Of a stretch of DNA of 62,831 bases, positions 40,898 through 49,950 are shown piece after piece. The notes beneath the pieces were generated by a model. It worked only from the letters and a program-made list of their open reading frames with translations. It ran no database searches and was not told the origin of the DNA. Both the position numbers and the translations under genes were made by a program. Each line of letters starts with the position of its first letter. Position 1 is the stretch's first letter. The stretch comes from Nocardia sp. alder85J (GTDB lineage: Bacteria > Actinomycetota > Actinomycetes > Mycobacteriales > Mycobacteriaceae): the NCBI RefSeq assembly GCF_020176955.2, contig NZ_JAIUCZ020000020.1, forward strand, positions 1-62,831, written 5' to 3'.

Positions 40898-41443
40898 TCA
40901 TGCGATCAGCTGGCCGCCGGTGCAGGTCGCGTTTGCCTTCATCGCGACGAGTTCGGCAGTGTCCGGGTAGGCGATGTACAACTCGGCCATCGCCGAGTCC
41001 ATCGCGTTCATGTCCGGCGCGGCCGCGGCCATGCGAGTGACGGATTCGGCGACGACTGCTGTGAATTCGCACGGCCAGGTGGTGTGGCGCACCGCGCGTA
41101 CCAGCCCCGTGTCCGCGTCGACCAGGACGACGGTCACCACGGCGGGGTGCCGGGCGCTGGTTCCGATGCCCGGCACGTCGCCGGCTTGTTCCAGGTGCGG
41201 GCTGTAGGGGGCATCGTTCCATGGGATACCGGGGTCGAACGACCATGCCAGCAGCGCGACATTTTCGGCGTCGATCCAGGCGAACCGTGGCACCCCGGAT
41301 CGCACTGCCTCCACCTCGGCGTCGGTCGGGCTTGCGATCATGAGCGCGAGGTGGATTCCGGCGTGCGTGATCCGGACTATCGGAACCGGGGCCCAGTGCC
41401 GCCGGTGCGGGTCGTAGAGCTGTCCGACTGCGACACTACGCAT
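40898..41443 (-). CDS. Hypothetical protein downstream of an XRE regulator
   Basis: 181 residues. Beta-alpha pattern: APVPIVRITHAGIHLALMIA, ENVALLAWSFDPGIPWND, and VLVDADTGLVRAVRHTTWP. No motif known. Nine bases after the XRE-TPR gene, so probably its transcription partner. Proteins of this kind are found next to XRE regulators in Nocardia-like genomes; role unknown. Confidence 0.55.
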   Translation of the reverse strand: MRSVAVGQLYDPHRRHWAPVPIVRITHAGIHLALMIASPTDAEVEAVRSGVPRFAWIDAENVALLAWSFDPGIPWNDAPYSPHLEQAGDVPGIGTSARHPAVVTVVLVDADTGLVRAVRHTTWPCEFTAVVAESVTRMAAAAPDMNAMDSAMAELYIAYPDTAELVAMKANATCTGGQLIA

Positions 41444-41452
41444 TTCACGCCC

Positions 41453-42667
41453 TCAGCCACGGACGCCGATGCGACTCGCAAGTTCGCGGAGCCCGTTCGT
41501 CCGGTCGTTGTCGAGTAGCTCGGCAACCACCGACCGAAACAACGACTGGTGCCGCGCCCACTGCTCACCACCCACCTTCTCGGCGGTAGCGACCAGCTGG
41601 TAGGCGTCGTCGTACCTGCCCATGCGGGTCAGCGCCGCGGCCCGATCGAGTAGATGCCTGGCCTGGGAGACCGTCTCGAGCCCGGTGCCGGCGAGCGGCA
41701 TCAGTTTCGCCGCGGCCAGGGCCTCAGGATACAACTCGGAGGAGACGAGAATATCGGTCCGCTGCATCGCAACCTGGCTCGGCCCGAAATTCACCTCGTA
41801 GTCCCTGGTGTCGCCGGGCAAGCGGGTGGCGACCGACTGTGCTTCGTCCGCGAGATCCATTGCGAGAGAGACCTTCTGCTCACGTCCGGAGGCGGTAGCG
41901 GCCTGTAGCAGCAGTGACCCGTACACCGCCAGGTGCGCGGCGGGAACGTCGCCGACCGGTTCCACGTCCTTGGCGGCGTTGAGGACCACGGCCCGGGATT
42001 CGTCGGTGCGCCCCTGCACCAGCAGTTGCCAGCCGATCGACCCGCGCAACGTCGCCTCCAACAGCGGATCGTTGCCCAGTCGCGCGGCCGCGTGGGCATC
42101 CCGGATCGCCGTCCACGCCGTATCGGTGTGGCCCAGATGCACGAGGGTGCACGCGGTGGCCCACAGGATGCGGGCGTACAACTCCGACGCCACAGCGACA
42201 TCCGCGCCCTGGGCGGCGTGCTGGGTGGCCCGCAGATCCGCGATGCCGGCGGGGAGAACCTGGGCCAGCTTCTCGTAACGGCCCGCCCAATAGCTCCCCC
42301 ATGCATAGGTGACGGTCCGCCGCGCATCCCCGATCTGGACCGGAGGGTGTTCCCCGGCGGTGCCGGCGTAGTCGTCCACCGGGCTGAGGGCCCGGCGGAT
42401 CGCCATCACTCCGGCAGTCTCCCCGGTAGCGTTCGGCAGACCGCTGCGCTTGCCCACGATGTCGCTCACGTCGCAGTCCAGCGCCGCCGCGAGCTTGCGG
42501 AGCGTGGTCAGGGAGGTGGAATTGCGGATGTGGTTCTCGAGCAGTTTCAGCAGATCAATGCTGACCTCGGCCTTTTCGGCGAGTTCCTGACGGGTCAGAG
42601 CTTTTCCACGCAGCCGGCGAATGTTGTCGCCGATGTGCTCGCCGGGCTGGGGATCATAGTCGTCCAT
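41453..42667 (-). CDS. XRE regulator with helical-repeat (TPR-like) C-terminus
   Basis: 404 residues from ATG 42667 (MDDYDPQPGE); the open frame extends to 42739 through a palindrome and is not preferred. HTH: KALTRQELAEKAEVSIDLLK, LLENHIRNSTSLTTLRKLAA. From about residue 110 the protein is helical with repeats such as WATACTLVHLGHTDTAWTAI and LLDRAAALTRMGRYDDAYQL, like TPR. XRE-TPR proteins commonly sense peptides or small molecules. A GGGTACAC/GTGTACCC palindrome at 42732-42748 lies upstream, and a near copy lies in the accessory cluster. Confidence 0.8.
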   Translation of the reverse strand: MDDYDPQPGEHIGDNIRRLRGKALTRQELAEKAEVSIDLLKLLENHIRNSTSLTTLRKLAAALDCDVSDIVGKRSGLPNATGETAGVMAIRRALSPVDDYAGTAGEHPPVQIGDARRTVTYAWGSYWAGRYEKLAQVLPAGIADLRATQHAAQGADVAVASELYARILWATACTLVHLGHTDTAWTAIRDAHAAARLGNDPLLEATLRGSIGWQLLVQGRTDESRAVVLNAAKDVEPVGDVPAAHLAVYGSLLLQAATASGREQKVSLAMDLADEAQSVATRLPGDTRDYEVNFGPSQVAMQRTDILVSSELYPEALAAAKLMPLAGTGLETVSQARHLLDRAAALTRMGRYDDAYQLVATAEKVGGEQWARHQSLFRSVVAELLDNDRTNGLRELASRIGVRG

Positions 42668-42731
42668 GAGGGTTCCTGCCGTCGCAAGAATGGGTTCTAC
42701 CCGGAGGGTACCCGCGGAAATCCCCGCGACC

Positions 42732-42748
42732 GGGTACACGGTGTACCC
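42732..42748. promoter_or_regulatory. GGGTACAC palindrome upstream of the XRE-TPR gene
   Basis: GGGTACACGGTGTACCC, eight-base arms around one central G. A variant GGGTACACCTTGTACCC occurs at 47686-47702. A further GGGTACCC-like word is at 42706. Confidence 0.7.
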
Positions 42749-42868
42749 GTTGTTGTCCGCAGCGGGAACCTGACCGGCCGCAGCCGGACGCCGCTGTGCG
42801 ACCTAGCCGCCGCAGCGGGAGGACAACGCTCACACTTCGCGGAGTGGAACGGCCGATATTCGATGTGC

Positions 42869-44200
42869 TCAGCCCAGGTTGTGACTGGTCAAGATGGTGT
42901 CGAGTTCCCGCAACGCCGCCGATCCGGGGGCATGGGCGGCGATCGAATCACGGGCGGTGGCGACCTCGCCGGCCAAACGCGCGGAGCCGTAACCGACTGC
43001 GGTCGTGGCCGCGCGGGCGACGACCGCGGCGGCTTCATCGGCTTCGCCGGCCAGGCACAACGCCGTGCCGAGGCCGACATCAGCGAAGCCGCGCGACAGC
43101 GCGTACGCGGGGTTGATCATGGTGACGCATCGGTGCGCCGCGTCTACCGCTGGGGCGGGGTCACCGAGTTTGGTGAGGCATTCCGCCGCGAAACCGGCGC
43201 TGAGGGCAGCGTCGTAGACGTAGCCGGGCAGGGTGGAATCCGCTGCGGTGGAGATGATCTCGCGGGCCTGCTCCAGCGCTGATCGGCATTCGCGGGCTTG
43301 TCCGAGTTCAGCGTGAGCTTCAGCGGCCATATCGTGGGCGTAGGCGCTCAAATGCTGATCCGCAGCCCGGACGGCCCAGTAGCGGGCGGCCATGGCGTGG
43401 TCGACACCGATGCCGGGGTGCCCGCCGCGGGTCGCGGCAATCGACATGTTGCACAGCACCAGTGCCGTCATCGAGGGGTTGTCGGCTTCGTCGGCGGCGC
43501 GGCGGGCCAGCTCGTAATGGTGGCCCGCGACCGCCAAATCCCCTGCGTCATAGGCCATCCAGCCGAGCACCCGCGCCAGCGACGCCCGCACGGTCAGCAG
43601 GCGCGGCAGCAGGTGGGCGGGGCAGTCGGGCAAAAGCGCGTCCACGAGTGTGGCTTGGCTCTGGCGGACTTCGAGGACGGCTCGGGGGCCGAATGCCTCG
43701 TACTGCTCGGCGACGGCGTTCAGGACGGATTCGATGTGGTCGATCGCGGCGGCGTCGACCGCGCGGCCGGTGACGAGTCGGCGTTGTTGCTCGAGGCCGG
43801 CGAGCAGGGCGGTGGCGGGCAGCGTTCCGGCAAGCCCGAGTACTCGGATCAGTTCTCGTCGGTTCACGTGCATCCACCTCTCCAAGTCGGGGTCCAGCAG
43901 GGAGGCCAGGTCGATCATCGGCACGGTATGCCCGATCCGGACCAACCCTAGTCCGCTGGTGTTGCCGCGTTGGTCGACGCCGGCGTCGTAGGCGGCCAGC
44001 AGAGCCCCGCCCGCGCCGACGGCATCATCGGCCGCCGCCCAGAACTTCCGGGGCGGCGACTGCCGCCCCGCCTCGGCGTGCGCGACGTAGGACCGGTCGA
44101 CGTCACACCGGCGCGCGACGAAATCCTGAGTCAGGTTCTGCGCCTTGCGGAGAAGGCGCAGCGTGCCGCCCAGGGATTGCGGTACAGCCGGGCCGGTCAT
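42869..44200 (-). CDS. Second XRE regulator with helical-repeat C-terminus
   Basis: 443 residues; start ATG 44200 is supported by GAGGAGG just upstream, though the frame stays open to 44296. HTH: LRLLRKAQNLTQDFVARRCD, VDRSYVAHAEAGRQSPPRKF. A Leu/Ala-rich stretch (LIRVLGLAGTLPATALLAGL) and then many TPR-like helices, e.g. LARRAADEADNPSMTALVLC and AEAHAELGQARECRSALEQA. It diverges from the accessory cluster and the operator-like palindrome at 44284-44297, so it is a good candidate for its controller. Confidence 0.8.
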   Translation of the reverse strand: MTGPAVPQSLGGTLRLLRKAQNLTQDFVARRCDVDRSYVAHAEAGRQSPPRKFWAAADDAVGAGGALLAAYDAGVDQRGNTSGLGLVRIGHTVPMIDLASLLDPDLERWMHVNRRELIRVLGLAGTLPATALLAGLEQQRRLVTGRAVDAAAIDHIESVLNAVAEQYEAFGPRAVLEVRQSQATLVDALLPDCPAHLLPRLLTVRASLARVLGWMAYDAGDLAVAGHHYELARRAADEADNPSMTALVLCNMSIAATRGGHPGIGVDHAMAARYWAVRAADQHLSAYAHDMAAEAHAELGQARECRSALEQAREIISTAADSTLPGYVYDAALSAGFAAECLTKLGDPAPAVDAAHRCVTMINPAYALSRGFADVGLGTALCLAGEADEAAAVVARAATTAVGYGSARLAGEVATARDSIAAHAPGSAALRELDTILTSHNLG

Positions 44201-44283
44201 CGGCCCCTCCTCGCTGCGGCAACTGGGATGGTATCGCTCACGGTAGCGCACCCGGGCCCGATGCGTGCGCGGTTGTGACAGCT

Positions 44284-44297
44284 CATGTGAACACATG
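44284..44297. promoter_or_regulatory. CATGTG/CACATG palindrome in the divergent promoter region
   Basis: CATGTGAACACATG is perfect and lies within a wider imperfect repeat TGTGACAGCT...GGCTCACA (44273-44304). It overlaps the ATG at 44295. Confidence 0.55.
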
Positions 44298-44702
44298 GCT
44301 CACAAGGTGTTTCACGTCGTCCACTCGAATCGGAAGTTCGGACCGGCGACTGTGATCGAGGTGGCGGGCATGGTGATTCGGCAACGGGGGCCACGCGCAC
44401 GCCCACTGTCGGGGCCGAGTGTCGCCGACATCGCCCGGCGATTGGCCGCCGAGCCGCCGGAACCGGCGAAACACGGTGGCCGCGTGGCGGTCTGGCCGTT
44501 GATCTGGACACACGAAGCCCCGGAGATCGCGTTCACCGTCGCTGCGGCACATCTGGTCATGCAGCAGCACCGGAAGTGCCCGGACCGAGCGTGCCCGCGC
44601 AAGCGGGCCGCGTTGCGGGTGCTGGTCGACGCGGGCCACGCCGTGCCCGACGCACGCGCCCTGAACCGGACTTCTCGCCCCTCTCTACCCGTTTCGGAGT
44701 GA
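44295..44702 (+). CDS. Small Cys/His protein, first gene of the accessory cluster
   Basis: 135 residues from ATG 44295 (a GTG at 44265 would add ten; neither has a clear ribosome site). C-terminal HRKCPDRACPRKRAALRVLVDAGH contains two Cys and two His that may bind zinc. The middle is hydrophobic/helical (WPLIWTHEAPEIAFTVAAAH). Proteins with this C-x4-C ending are frequent beside XRE regulators in actinomycetes. Function unknown. Confidence 0.5.
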   Translation: MAHKVFHVVHSNRKFGPATVIEVAGMVIRQRGPRARPLSGPSVADIARRLAAEPPEPAKHGGRVAVWPLIWTHEAPEIAFTVAAAHLVMQQHRKCPDRACPRKRAALRVLVDAGHAVPDARALNRTSRPSLPVSE

Positions 44703-44714
44703 AAGGTGAACACG

Positions 44715-46868
44715 ATGGACAAAATCCTGGTCACGGGAGCCGGCGGCTATCTCGGTGCGGTGCTGGTGCCGCAACTGCTCGCCCACGGGCACGCCGTCGA
44801 AGCCGTGGATACCTTCTGGTTCGGTGACACCCTCGCCGCTCATCCCGGCCTGACGGTTCACCGTGCCGACGTTCGCACCATGGATCTCGACCTGCTCACG
44901 GGTGTGGATGCCGTGATCGCATTGGCGGCCGTCAGCAACGACCCTGCCGGGCAACTCGATCCGGCGTGGACAGTCGAGGTGAACCAGCACGCGACGATCC
45001 GGTTGGCCCAGGCCGCCCGCGAGGCCGGAGTACACAGGTTCGTCCATGCGTCCTCGTGCAGCGTCTACGGAAGCAACGACACCGCGCCGTTGACCGAGGA
45101 CGCACCGCTGGCGCCGCTGACCGTCTACGCCGCCACCAAAGCCGCCACCGAACAGGCGTTGAAAGACCTGGAAACAGCGACGTTCCGGACGATATCGCTA
45201 CGCAAGGCCACGCTGTTCGGGGCGTCACCGCGGATGCGGCTGGACCTGGCGGTCAACACGATGACCCATCACGCAATGGACCGCCACCGGGTCACCGTCG
45301 ACGGCGACGGCCGCCAATGGCGGCCGTTCCTGCACGTCGCCGACGCCGCGGCCGCCTACCGGGCGTGCTTGGAGATCCCCGATGCGCAGTTGCCCGGCGG
45401 GGCGGTGTTCAACGTGGTCGGGGAGAACCTGGCGATCTGCGAACTCGCCGCCCTGGTCGCGGCCGAGTTCCCCGCCGCCGCGGTGCTCGTGGGCACCGAC
45501 CGCATCGACGCACGCTCCTACCGAGTCGACGGAACCCGGTTCGCGACACTGACCGGATTCGCTCCCGCCCACACGGTCACGGACGGAATCCGGGAGGTCC
45601 GCACCGCGCTGGAAGCGATGAACCCCGGCGACCGCGACGACCCGCGCCATCACACCGTGACCATGATCGAGCACATCCGGCGGCGTCCCGCGATCGACGG
45701 CGGGACGCCGGTGCGGTCGCGGCCCTTGCCGTTCGCGGTGCCCACGATCGGTAAGGAAGAAGAAGACGAGGTGCTTGCCGTGCTGCGGTCGGGCTGGCTG
45801 ACCACCGGGCCGCGCACCAAACGGTTCGAAACGCTGTGCGCGGACTACCTCGGCGTCGACCACGCCATCGCCACCAACTCCGGCACCGGCGCACTGCACC
45901 TCGCGCTCGCGGCCGCCGGGATCGGCCCCGGCGACGAGGTGATCACCACGCCCATCACCTGGCCGGCCACCGCCAACATGATCCACCACGTCGGCGCGAC
46001 CACAGTGTTCGCCGACATCGAGCCGGACACCCTCAACATCGACCCGGCCGCGGTCAAGGCCGCGATCACCGAGCGCACCCGCGCGATCATGCCGGTCCAC
46101 ATGGCCGGGCAGCCGGCCGACATGGACGCACTCACCACCCTCGCCGCCGACTACGGCCTGATCATGATCGAGGACGCCGCCCACGCTTTCGGCGCCCGGT
46201 GGGGACAGAAGATGATCGGGCAGACCGCAACCATGGCCGCGTTCAGCTTCTACGCCACCAAGAACCTCACCACCGGCGAAGGCGGACTCCTGGTCACCGA
46301 CGACCCGGAACTCGCCGACCGGGCCCGGATGCTGGCACTGCACGGGATCAGCCGCGACGCCTGGCGGCGCTACGCCCCCGACGGGCCGATCCACTGGGAA
46401 CTGATCGAACCGGGCTTCAAATACAACATGCCCGACCTCGCCGCCGCGATCGGACTGCACCAGCTGCCGCGCCTCGAGGAGTTCATCACCACCCGCACCC
46501 GCCACGCCGACCTCTACGATCGGCTGCTCGCAGACCTTCCCGGCATCGGCCTGCCGACACGCCGAGCCGGCCTGCGCCACACCCACCACCTGTACGTGAT
46601 CAAGATCGACCCCGACCGGCTGGTCATCGACCGCGACCGGTTCATCGAGGCCCTGCGCGCCGAAGGCATCGGCACCGGCGTCCACTTCATCTCCCTGCAC
46701 CTCCAGCCCTATCATCGGGGCCGCGGGATGGACCCCGATGCGCTGCCCGCCGCCCGGGACGCCTCGGCGCACCTGGTGTCGCTGCCGCTGTACCCGAAGA
46801 TGACCGCCGCCGACATCAGCGACGTCGCCACGGCCGTACGCAAAATCGCCACGGCCTACCAGCGCTGA
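44715..46868 (+). CDS. Fusion of NAD-dependent epimerase/dehydratase and DegT/StrS-type aminotransferase
   Basis: 717 residues; ATG 44715 is preferred over GTG 44706 because GAAAGG at 44701-44706 is then well spaced. Residues 1-310: extended SDR, TGAGGYLG nucleotide loop, HASSCSVYG and the Tyr-x3-Lys pair in VYAATKAA. Residues 340-717: DegT/DnrJ/EryC1/StrS fold-type I aminotransferase, with EDAAHAFGARWG and PLP lysine in FYATKNLTTGEGG. Separately such enzymes oxidise or epimerise and then aminate nucleotide sugars; a single chain suggests channelling of a keto intermediate. Substrate unknown. The domain order (SDR first) matches the reaction order. Gene runs into a NUDIX gene. Confidence 0.9.
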   Translation: MDKILVTGAGGYLGAVLVPQLLAHGHAVEAVDTFWFGDTLAAHPGLTVHRADVRTMDLDLLTGVDAVIALAAVSNDPAGQLDPAWTVEVNQHATIRLAQAAREAGVHRFVHASSCSVYGSNDTAPLTEDAPLAPLTVYAATKAATEQALKDLETATFRTISLRKATLFGASPRMRLDLAVNTMTHHAMDRHRVTVDGDGRQWRPFLHVADAAAAYRACLEIPDAQLPGGAVFNVVGENLAICELAALVAAEFPAAAVLVGTDRIDARSYRVDGTRFATLTGFAPAHTVTDGIREVRTALEAMNPGDRDDPRHHTVTMIEHIRRRPAIDGGTPVRSRPLPFAVPTIGKEEEDEVLAVLRSGWLTTGPRTKRFETLCADYLGVDHAIATNSGTGALHLALAAAGIGPGDEVITTPITWPATANMIHHVGATTVFADIEPDTLNIDPAAVKAAITERTRAIMPVHMAGQPADMDALTTLAADYGLIMIEDAAHAFGARWGQKMIGQTATMAAFSFYATKNLTTGEGGLLVTDDPELADRARMLALHGISRDAWRRYAPDGPIHWELIEPGFKYNMPDLAAAIGLHQLPRLEEFITTRTRHADLYDRLLADLPGIGLPTRRAGLRHTHHLYVIKIDPDRLVIDRDRFIEALRAEGIGTGVHFISLHLQPYHRGRGMDPDALPAARDASAHLVSLPLYPKMTAADISDVATAVRKIATAYQR

Positions 46869-46887
46869 AGAAAGGAAACGGCCACCA

Positions 46888-47307
46888 GTGTCCGTGAAAG
46901 AAGGCACGCAGATCATCCTGCTCAACCCCCGCCGCCAAGTACTGATGTACCTACGCGACGACAAACCCGAAATCCCCTATCCGGGAATGTGGTCCCTGCT
47001 GGGCGGGATGCTCGAACACGGCGAGACACCCGCTGAGTGCGTACGGCGCGAGATCGAAGAGGAGATCGGCGTCGTACTCGACCCCGACCGGATCGAGCAC
47101 GTACGCACCCGCGATCTGCACTACGGCCGCGAACACACCTTCTTCGCTCCCATCGACATCGACATCGATGATGTCGTACTCACCGAAGGCCAACGCCTCG
47201 GATGGTTCAGCGAAACCGACGCTGCCGCAACAACACTCGCATACGAAGACAACGCAATCATCGCCGAATTCTTCGCCGGCCAGCCACAGCGCGAGACGAT
47301 ACGCTGA
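46888..47307 (+). CDS. NUDIX hydrolase
   Basis: 139 residues from GTG 46888. NUDIX box GGMLEHGETPAECVRREIEEEIGV has the full G-x5-E-x7-REUxEExGU pattern, so magnesium-dependent cleavage of a nucleoside diphosphate-linked molecule is expected. WSLLGG before it and an acidic loop after (DIDIDDVVL). Twenty bases after the fusion enzyme, so it may act on the same nucleotide sugar or clear toxic intermediates. Confidence 0.9.
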   Translation: MSVKEGTQIILLNPRRQVLMYLRDDKPEIPYPGMWSLLGGMLEHGETPAECVRREIEEEIGVVLDPDRIEHVRTRDLHYGREHTFFAPIDIDIDDVVLTEGQRLGWFSETDAAATTLAYEDNAIIAEFFAGQPQRETIR

Positions 47308-47842
47308 TTCGGGCACACGGCTTTCCGCCGCGATGCCGGGATCACCGAGCCGACGCAGCCTCGCCGCTGCAACAGCGTCTTCCATGCGTCGGCGCCTACC
47401 CTGATCCCGGCATCCATGGGACAGTCGTCACCATCTGAAATACGCCTTTTACCACGGGAAATCACCGCAACGTCACTGCGGGGGTGGAGTCGACGGCCGG
47501 ACGTGCGCCGATCACGAGGCCGATCCACCGTCACGCAGCACCGTCACGCCAGCCTGCGGGAGAAGCCCGGCCGCGCGAGCACTCCCCGTGTCGGGCGATA
47601 GCGCAATGCCGCAGCTCATACGGCGCTGTTCCTGGACGCTGCCACGTGCCTCGCGCGGGCCGGCTTGTCCAGATTTCTTCAGAACGGGTACACCTTGTAC
47701 CCCCTCATCAGCTCCGGCCGGAGTGATGATGCGACCCGGGCACATTGCCGGGAATTAATCAGCCCACGTTGGCTTCCCGGCGACGGGCCCATAACAGACC
47801 AGGGGGTCTTCGACAGGTCGGGCCGAGGAGGTGGCGTTGCTG
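47308..47842. other. Intergenic region with an operator-like palindrome
   Basis: No credible gene in about 530 bases. It contains the palindrome at 47686-47702 and probably a promoter for the second half of the accessory cluster. Confidence 0.4.
47686..47702. promoter_or_regulatory. GGGTACA/TGTACCC palindrome, second copy
   Basis: GGGTACACCTTGTACCC, seven-base arms around CCT, differs in the three central bases and one neighbour from 42732-42748. It lies 141 bases before the small gene at 47843. Confidence 0.7.
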
Positions 47843-47998
47843 ATGCTGGATACGTCGTTGAGCAAGGAATGCACAACGGAGCCAACAGGTTTCGCTGACA
47901 CAGATGAGGCATACGAGGCTCTGAGGCGGCACGACGAGCACGGATGCCGGCGTTATTGGGCTGCGCACGCCTATATCTCAGCCGATACCGACGAGTGA
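47843..47998 (+). CDS. Small 51-residue hypothetical protein
   Basis: ATG 47843 after GAGGAGG at 47826-47832 (an in-frame GTG at 47831 lies inside that ribosome site). Sequence MLDTSLSKECTTEPTGFADT then DEAYEALRRHDEHGCRRYWA. Acidic, soluble, two Cys. Codon use is that of a real gene and a gene follows 15 bases later. Unknown family. Confidence 0.5.
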   Translation: MLDTSLSKECTTEPTGFADTDEAYEALRRHDEHGCRRYWAAHAYISADTDE

Positions 47999-48013
47999 GC
48001 ACGGGCGGGCGAG

Positions 48014-48703
48014 ATGGACGACACCGACCAGCTACACGTGACCGTGCAGTTCCCTGCCCTGCCGCCGTTGCACTTTCGCGCCGAGCCTGGCGCCGCTCGA
48101 GCGTTCCTCGCCGGCATGGCGAAGTGGCACCGCCGCACCCTCGTACAGCTGGACTACGCCGTGCGTGCCGGGATGCCGCTGCTGCCGTGCCACACCCTGT
48201 TCGAGACCCCCATGACCATCCCGACACCGCCGCTGCCCCGGCACACGCTCGGAACTACCCCGATCACGGCTGCGCTCGTGCCGGTCACGCACGCCAGCGA
48301 CCCCGACCTCATCGAGCGCGTACGCGCCGGCCTCGCGGCCTGGACCGATTCCACAGGCCACCAAAACCCTTGTCCCGACAGTCGATTGAAGGAGAAGCAC
48401 CCTGTGCAGACCCAAGCCCTGCTTGAGGAAGTTTCCCGTTTTCTGGCCCCCGCCGATCCCGACCGTGTTGACGCCGACGCCTGGATCATCGTGACGGCGA
48501 GCCGGCCGCAGGGCAGTACGGAGCCGGTATGGCGGCCGATCGCCGCTATCGGGCCGATGACGCTGGACGCGGCCGCGGAATATCTCACTGCGCTTGGACT
48601 TGAGCCCGTGGAAGTCCGGCACGATCTCCCGATCCCGGACGCTGATCCCCATGCCGATGGAATCGGCACCGGGACCGCAGTTCTGCCGCAGGTGACGCCA
48701 TGA
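48014..48703 (+). CDS. Hypothetical two-part protein
   Basis: 229 residues. The first 125 (LHVTVQFPALPPLHFRAEPG..., LIERVRAGLAAWTDS) and the last 100 (VQTQALLEEVSRFLAPADPD, WIIVTASRPQGS) look like separate domains. An internal AAGGAG at about 48389 with GTG at 48403 could start the second part independently. No motif recognised. Overlaps the next gene by ATGA. Confidence 0.5.
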   Translation: MDDTDQLHVTVQFPALPPLHFRAEPGAARAFLAGMAKWHRRTLVQLDYAVRAGMPLLPCHTLFETPMTIPTPPLPRHTLGTTPITAALVPVTHASDPDLIERVRAGLAAWTDSTGHQNPCPDSRLKEKHPVQTQALLEEVSRFLAPADPDRVDADAWIIVTASRPQGSTEPVWRPIAAIGPMTLDAAAEYLTALGLEPVEVRHDLPIPDADPHADGIGTGTAVLPQVTP

Positions 48704-49059
48704 CGGTGGCGCGCAGACTCGTGCAAGCGTACGGGCTGGGTCGATTGGATCTGTCCGGGCTGGACGCCCCCTGCCACGTGAGCGGGATGCGGGCAATGGC
48801 GATCCGGCACTCCCTCAACCTGATCGGATTCCGGGTGGAACAGGGCCTGGATCTCGCGTTGGTGCTGCCGCAACTGGCCGCACGCGGGATCACGGAGCTG
48901 GTGATCCCTGCGGATCCGCATCTCGGCGAGTGGCTGGATACCGCACGGCGGCACGCGACAGTATGGACTTTGGACCCGTTGGGCTTCTGGCCGCGGAAAC
49001 TGAGACACGGCGACACCGCCGAGTTCATCGACCTTCGCGCCGCGGAGCCGGTCCGGTGA
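48700..49059 (+). CDS. Hypothetical protein
   Basis: 119 residues. Alpha-beta pattern: SLNLIGFRVEQGLDLALVLP, QLAARGITELVIPADPHLGE, then HATVWTLDPLGFWPRKL. This resembles half of a Rossmann-like domain but no family can be named. Coupled on both sides (ATGA at 48700, gtga at 49056) to the PLP-fold pseudoenzyme gene, so a partner protein is likely. Confidence 0.5.
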   Translation: MTVARRLVQAYGLGRLDLSGLDAPCHVSGMRAMAIRHSLNLIGFRVEQGLDLALVLPQLAARGITELVIPADPHLGEWLDTARRHATVWTLDPLGFWPRKLRHGDTAEFIDLRAAEPVR

Positions 49060-49937
49060 CCGGCACCGAGACCCGGGATGTATGGGCCGAGGAGATCGTG
49101 CCGGCCTCGAATCGGATCGCCCGGCACATCCGGCGCGCACCGCATCTGGAGATGCCGACACCGGCGTTGCCGCTGCGCTGCCGCCGTCTGGTGCTGGTGG
49201 CCGAGCACCTGCAATACACCGGCAGCCACCGCGTGCGAGCCGCCCTGAACTACCTGCTGGTCTCCCGGGCGACGCTGCCGCAGGCGGGGATCGTGGTCCC
49301 GGCGCTACCGGGCCGGACCAGCGACGTTCTCGCGTGGGCGTGGGCCGCGGGCAAGGCCGGGATCGCGTCGGCAGTGGTGGTGTCCGCCGCCGACACGATG
49401 CTGTGTACGGCGCTGCGGCAGTACAGGTCGCAGGTGATCATCGCGCCCGGCGGCCCGGACACGGTCACCGAGTACTGCGATGACCACCGCCGGCGGACCG
49501 GTGCGCAGGTGCCTGACTACACCGATCCGTTGATCGCTACTGGCGCAGGCAGTCTCGTGCCCGAGCTGGTCAGCGGGATCGACGCACTGACCACCATCAT
49601 CATCCCCGGCACCGACCCCACCCTCACCGCCGGAGCGACCGCCGCCGTCGCCGGGCACCCGGGCGTGCGCCTGGTCGTCGCCACCATCGGCGGCCGGGTC
49701 GGCGACCGTCGCGGGCCCGGCCGCGGATGGCCGATCACCGTCGATGTGACCGCCGGCGATATCGGGACCGCCCGGAATCTGCTGTACCGCCGCGACTATC
49801 GAGTCGGCACCGAAGGCGCGCTCGCGCTCGCGGCGCTGACCGCCGTCCGCGCCGATCCCGCCCGCGGTTACACCCCCGGCCCGCACGAGACCGTCGCTGT
49901 CGTGCTGTCCAAGGCCGACACCACCACATACCTCTGA
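49056..49937 (+). CDS. Threonine-dehydratase-fold protein lacking the PLP lysine (pseudoenzyme 1)
   Basis: 293 residues from GTG 49056. The fold-type II PLP layout is clear: AEHLQYTGSHRVRAALNYLL aligns with the family EN-x-Q-x-TGSFK-x-RGA segment, VVVSAADTMLCTALRQY with the small domain, and DYTDPLIATGAGSLVPELVS with the YDDP-x-x-x-GQGT region; IIIPGTDPTLTAGATAAV replaces the glycine-rich phosphate loop. The lysine that binds PLP in SFK-x-RG is Arg here, so ordinary PLP catalysis should not occur. Either the protein is non-catalytic (scaffold, sensor) or uses another chemistry. Family evidence is good; function unknown. Confidence 0.7.
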   Translation: MTGTETRDVWAEEIVPASNRIARHIRRAPHLEMPTPALPLRCRRLVLVAEHLQYTGSHRVRAALNYLLVSRATLPQAGIVVPALPGRTSDVLAWAWAAGKAGIASAVVVSAADTMLCTALRQYRSQVIIAPGGPDTVTEYCDDHRRRTGAQVPDYTDPLIATGAGSLVPELVSGIDALTTIIIPGTDPTLTAGATAAVAGHPGVRLVVATIGGRVGDRRGPGRGWPITVDVTAGDIGTARNLLYRRDYRVGTEGALALAALTAVRADPARGYTPGPHETVAVVLSKADTTTYL

Positions 49938-49950
49938 TCAAGGACTGCCC

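Noticed and set aside
47308..47842. Short frames on both strands between the NUDIX gene and the 51-residue gene
   Set aside because: No ribosome site and no codon bias; the interval looks regulatory.
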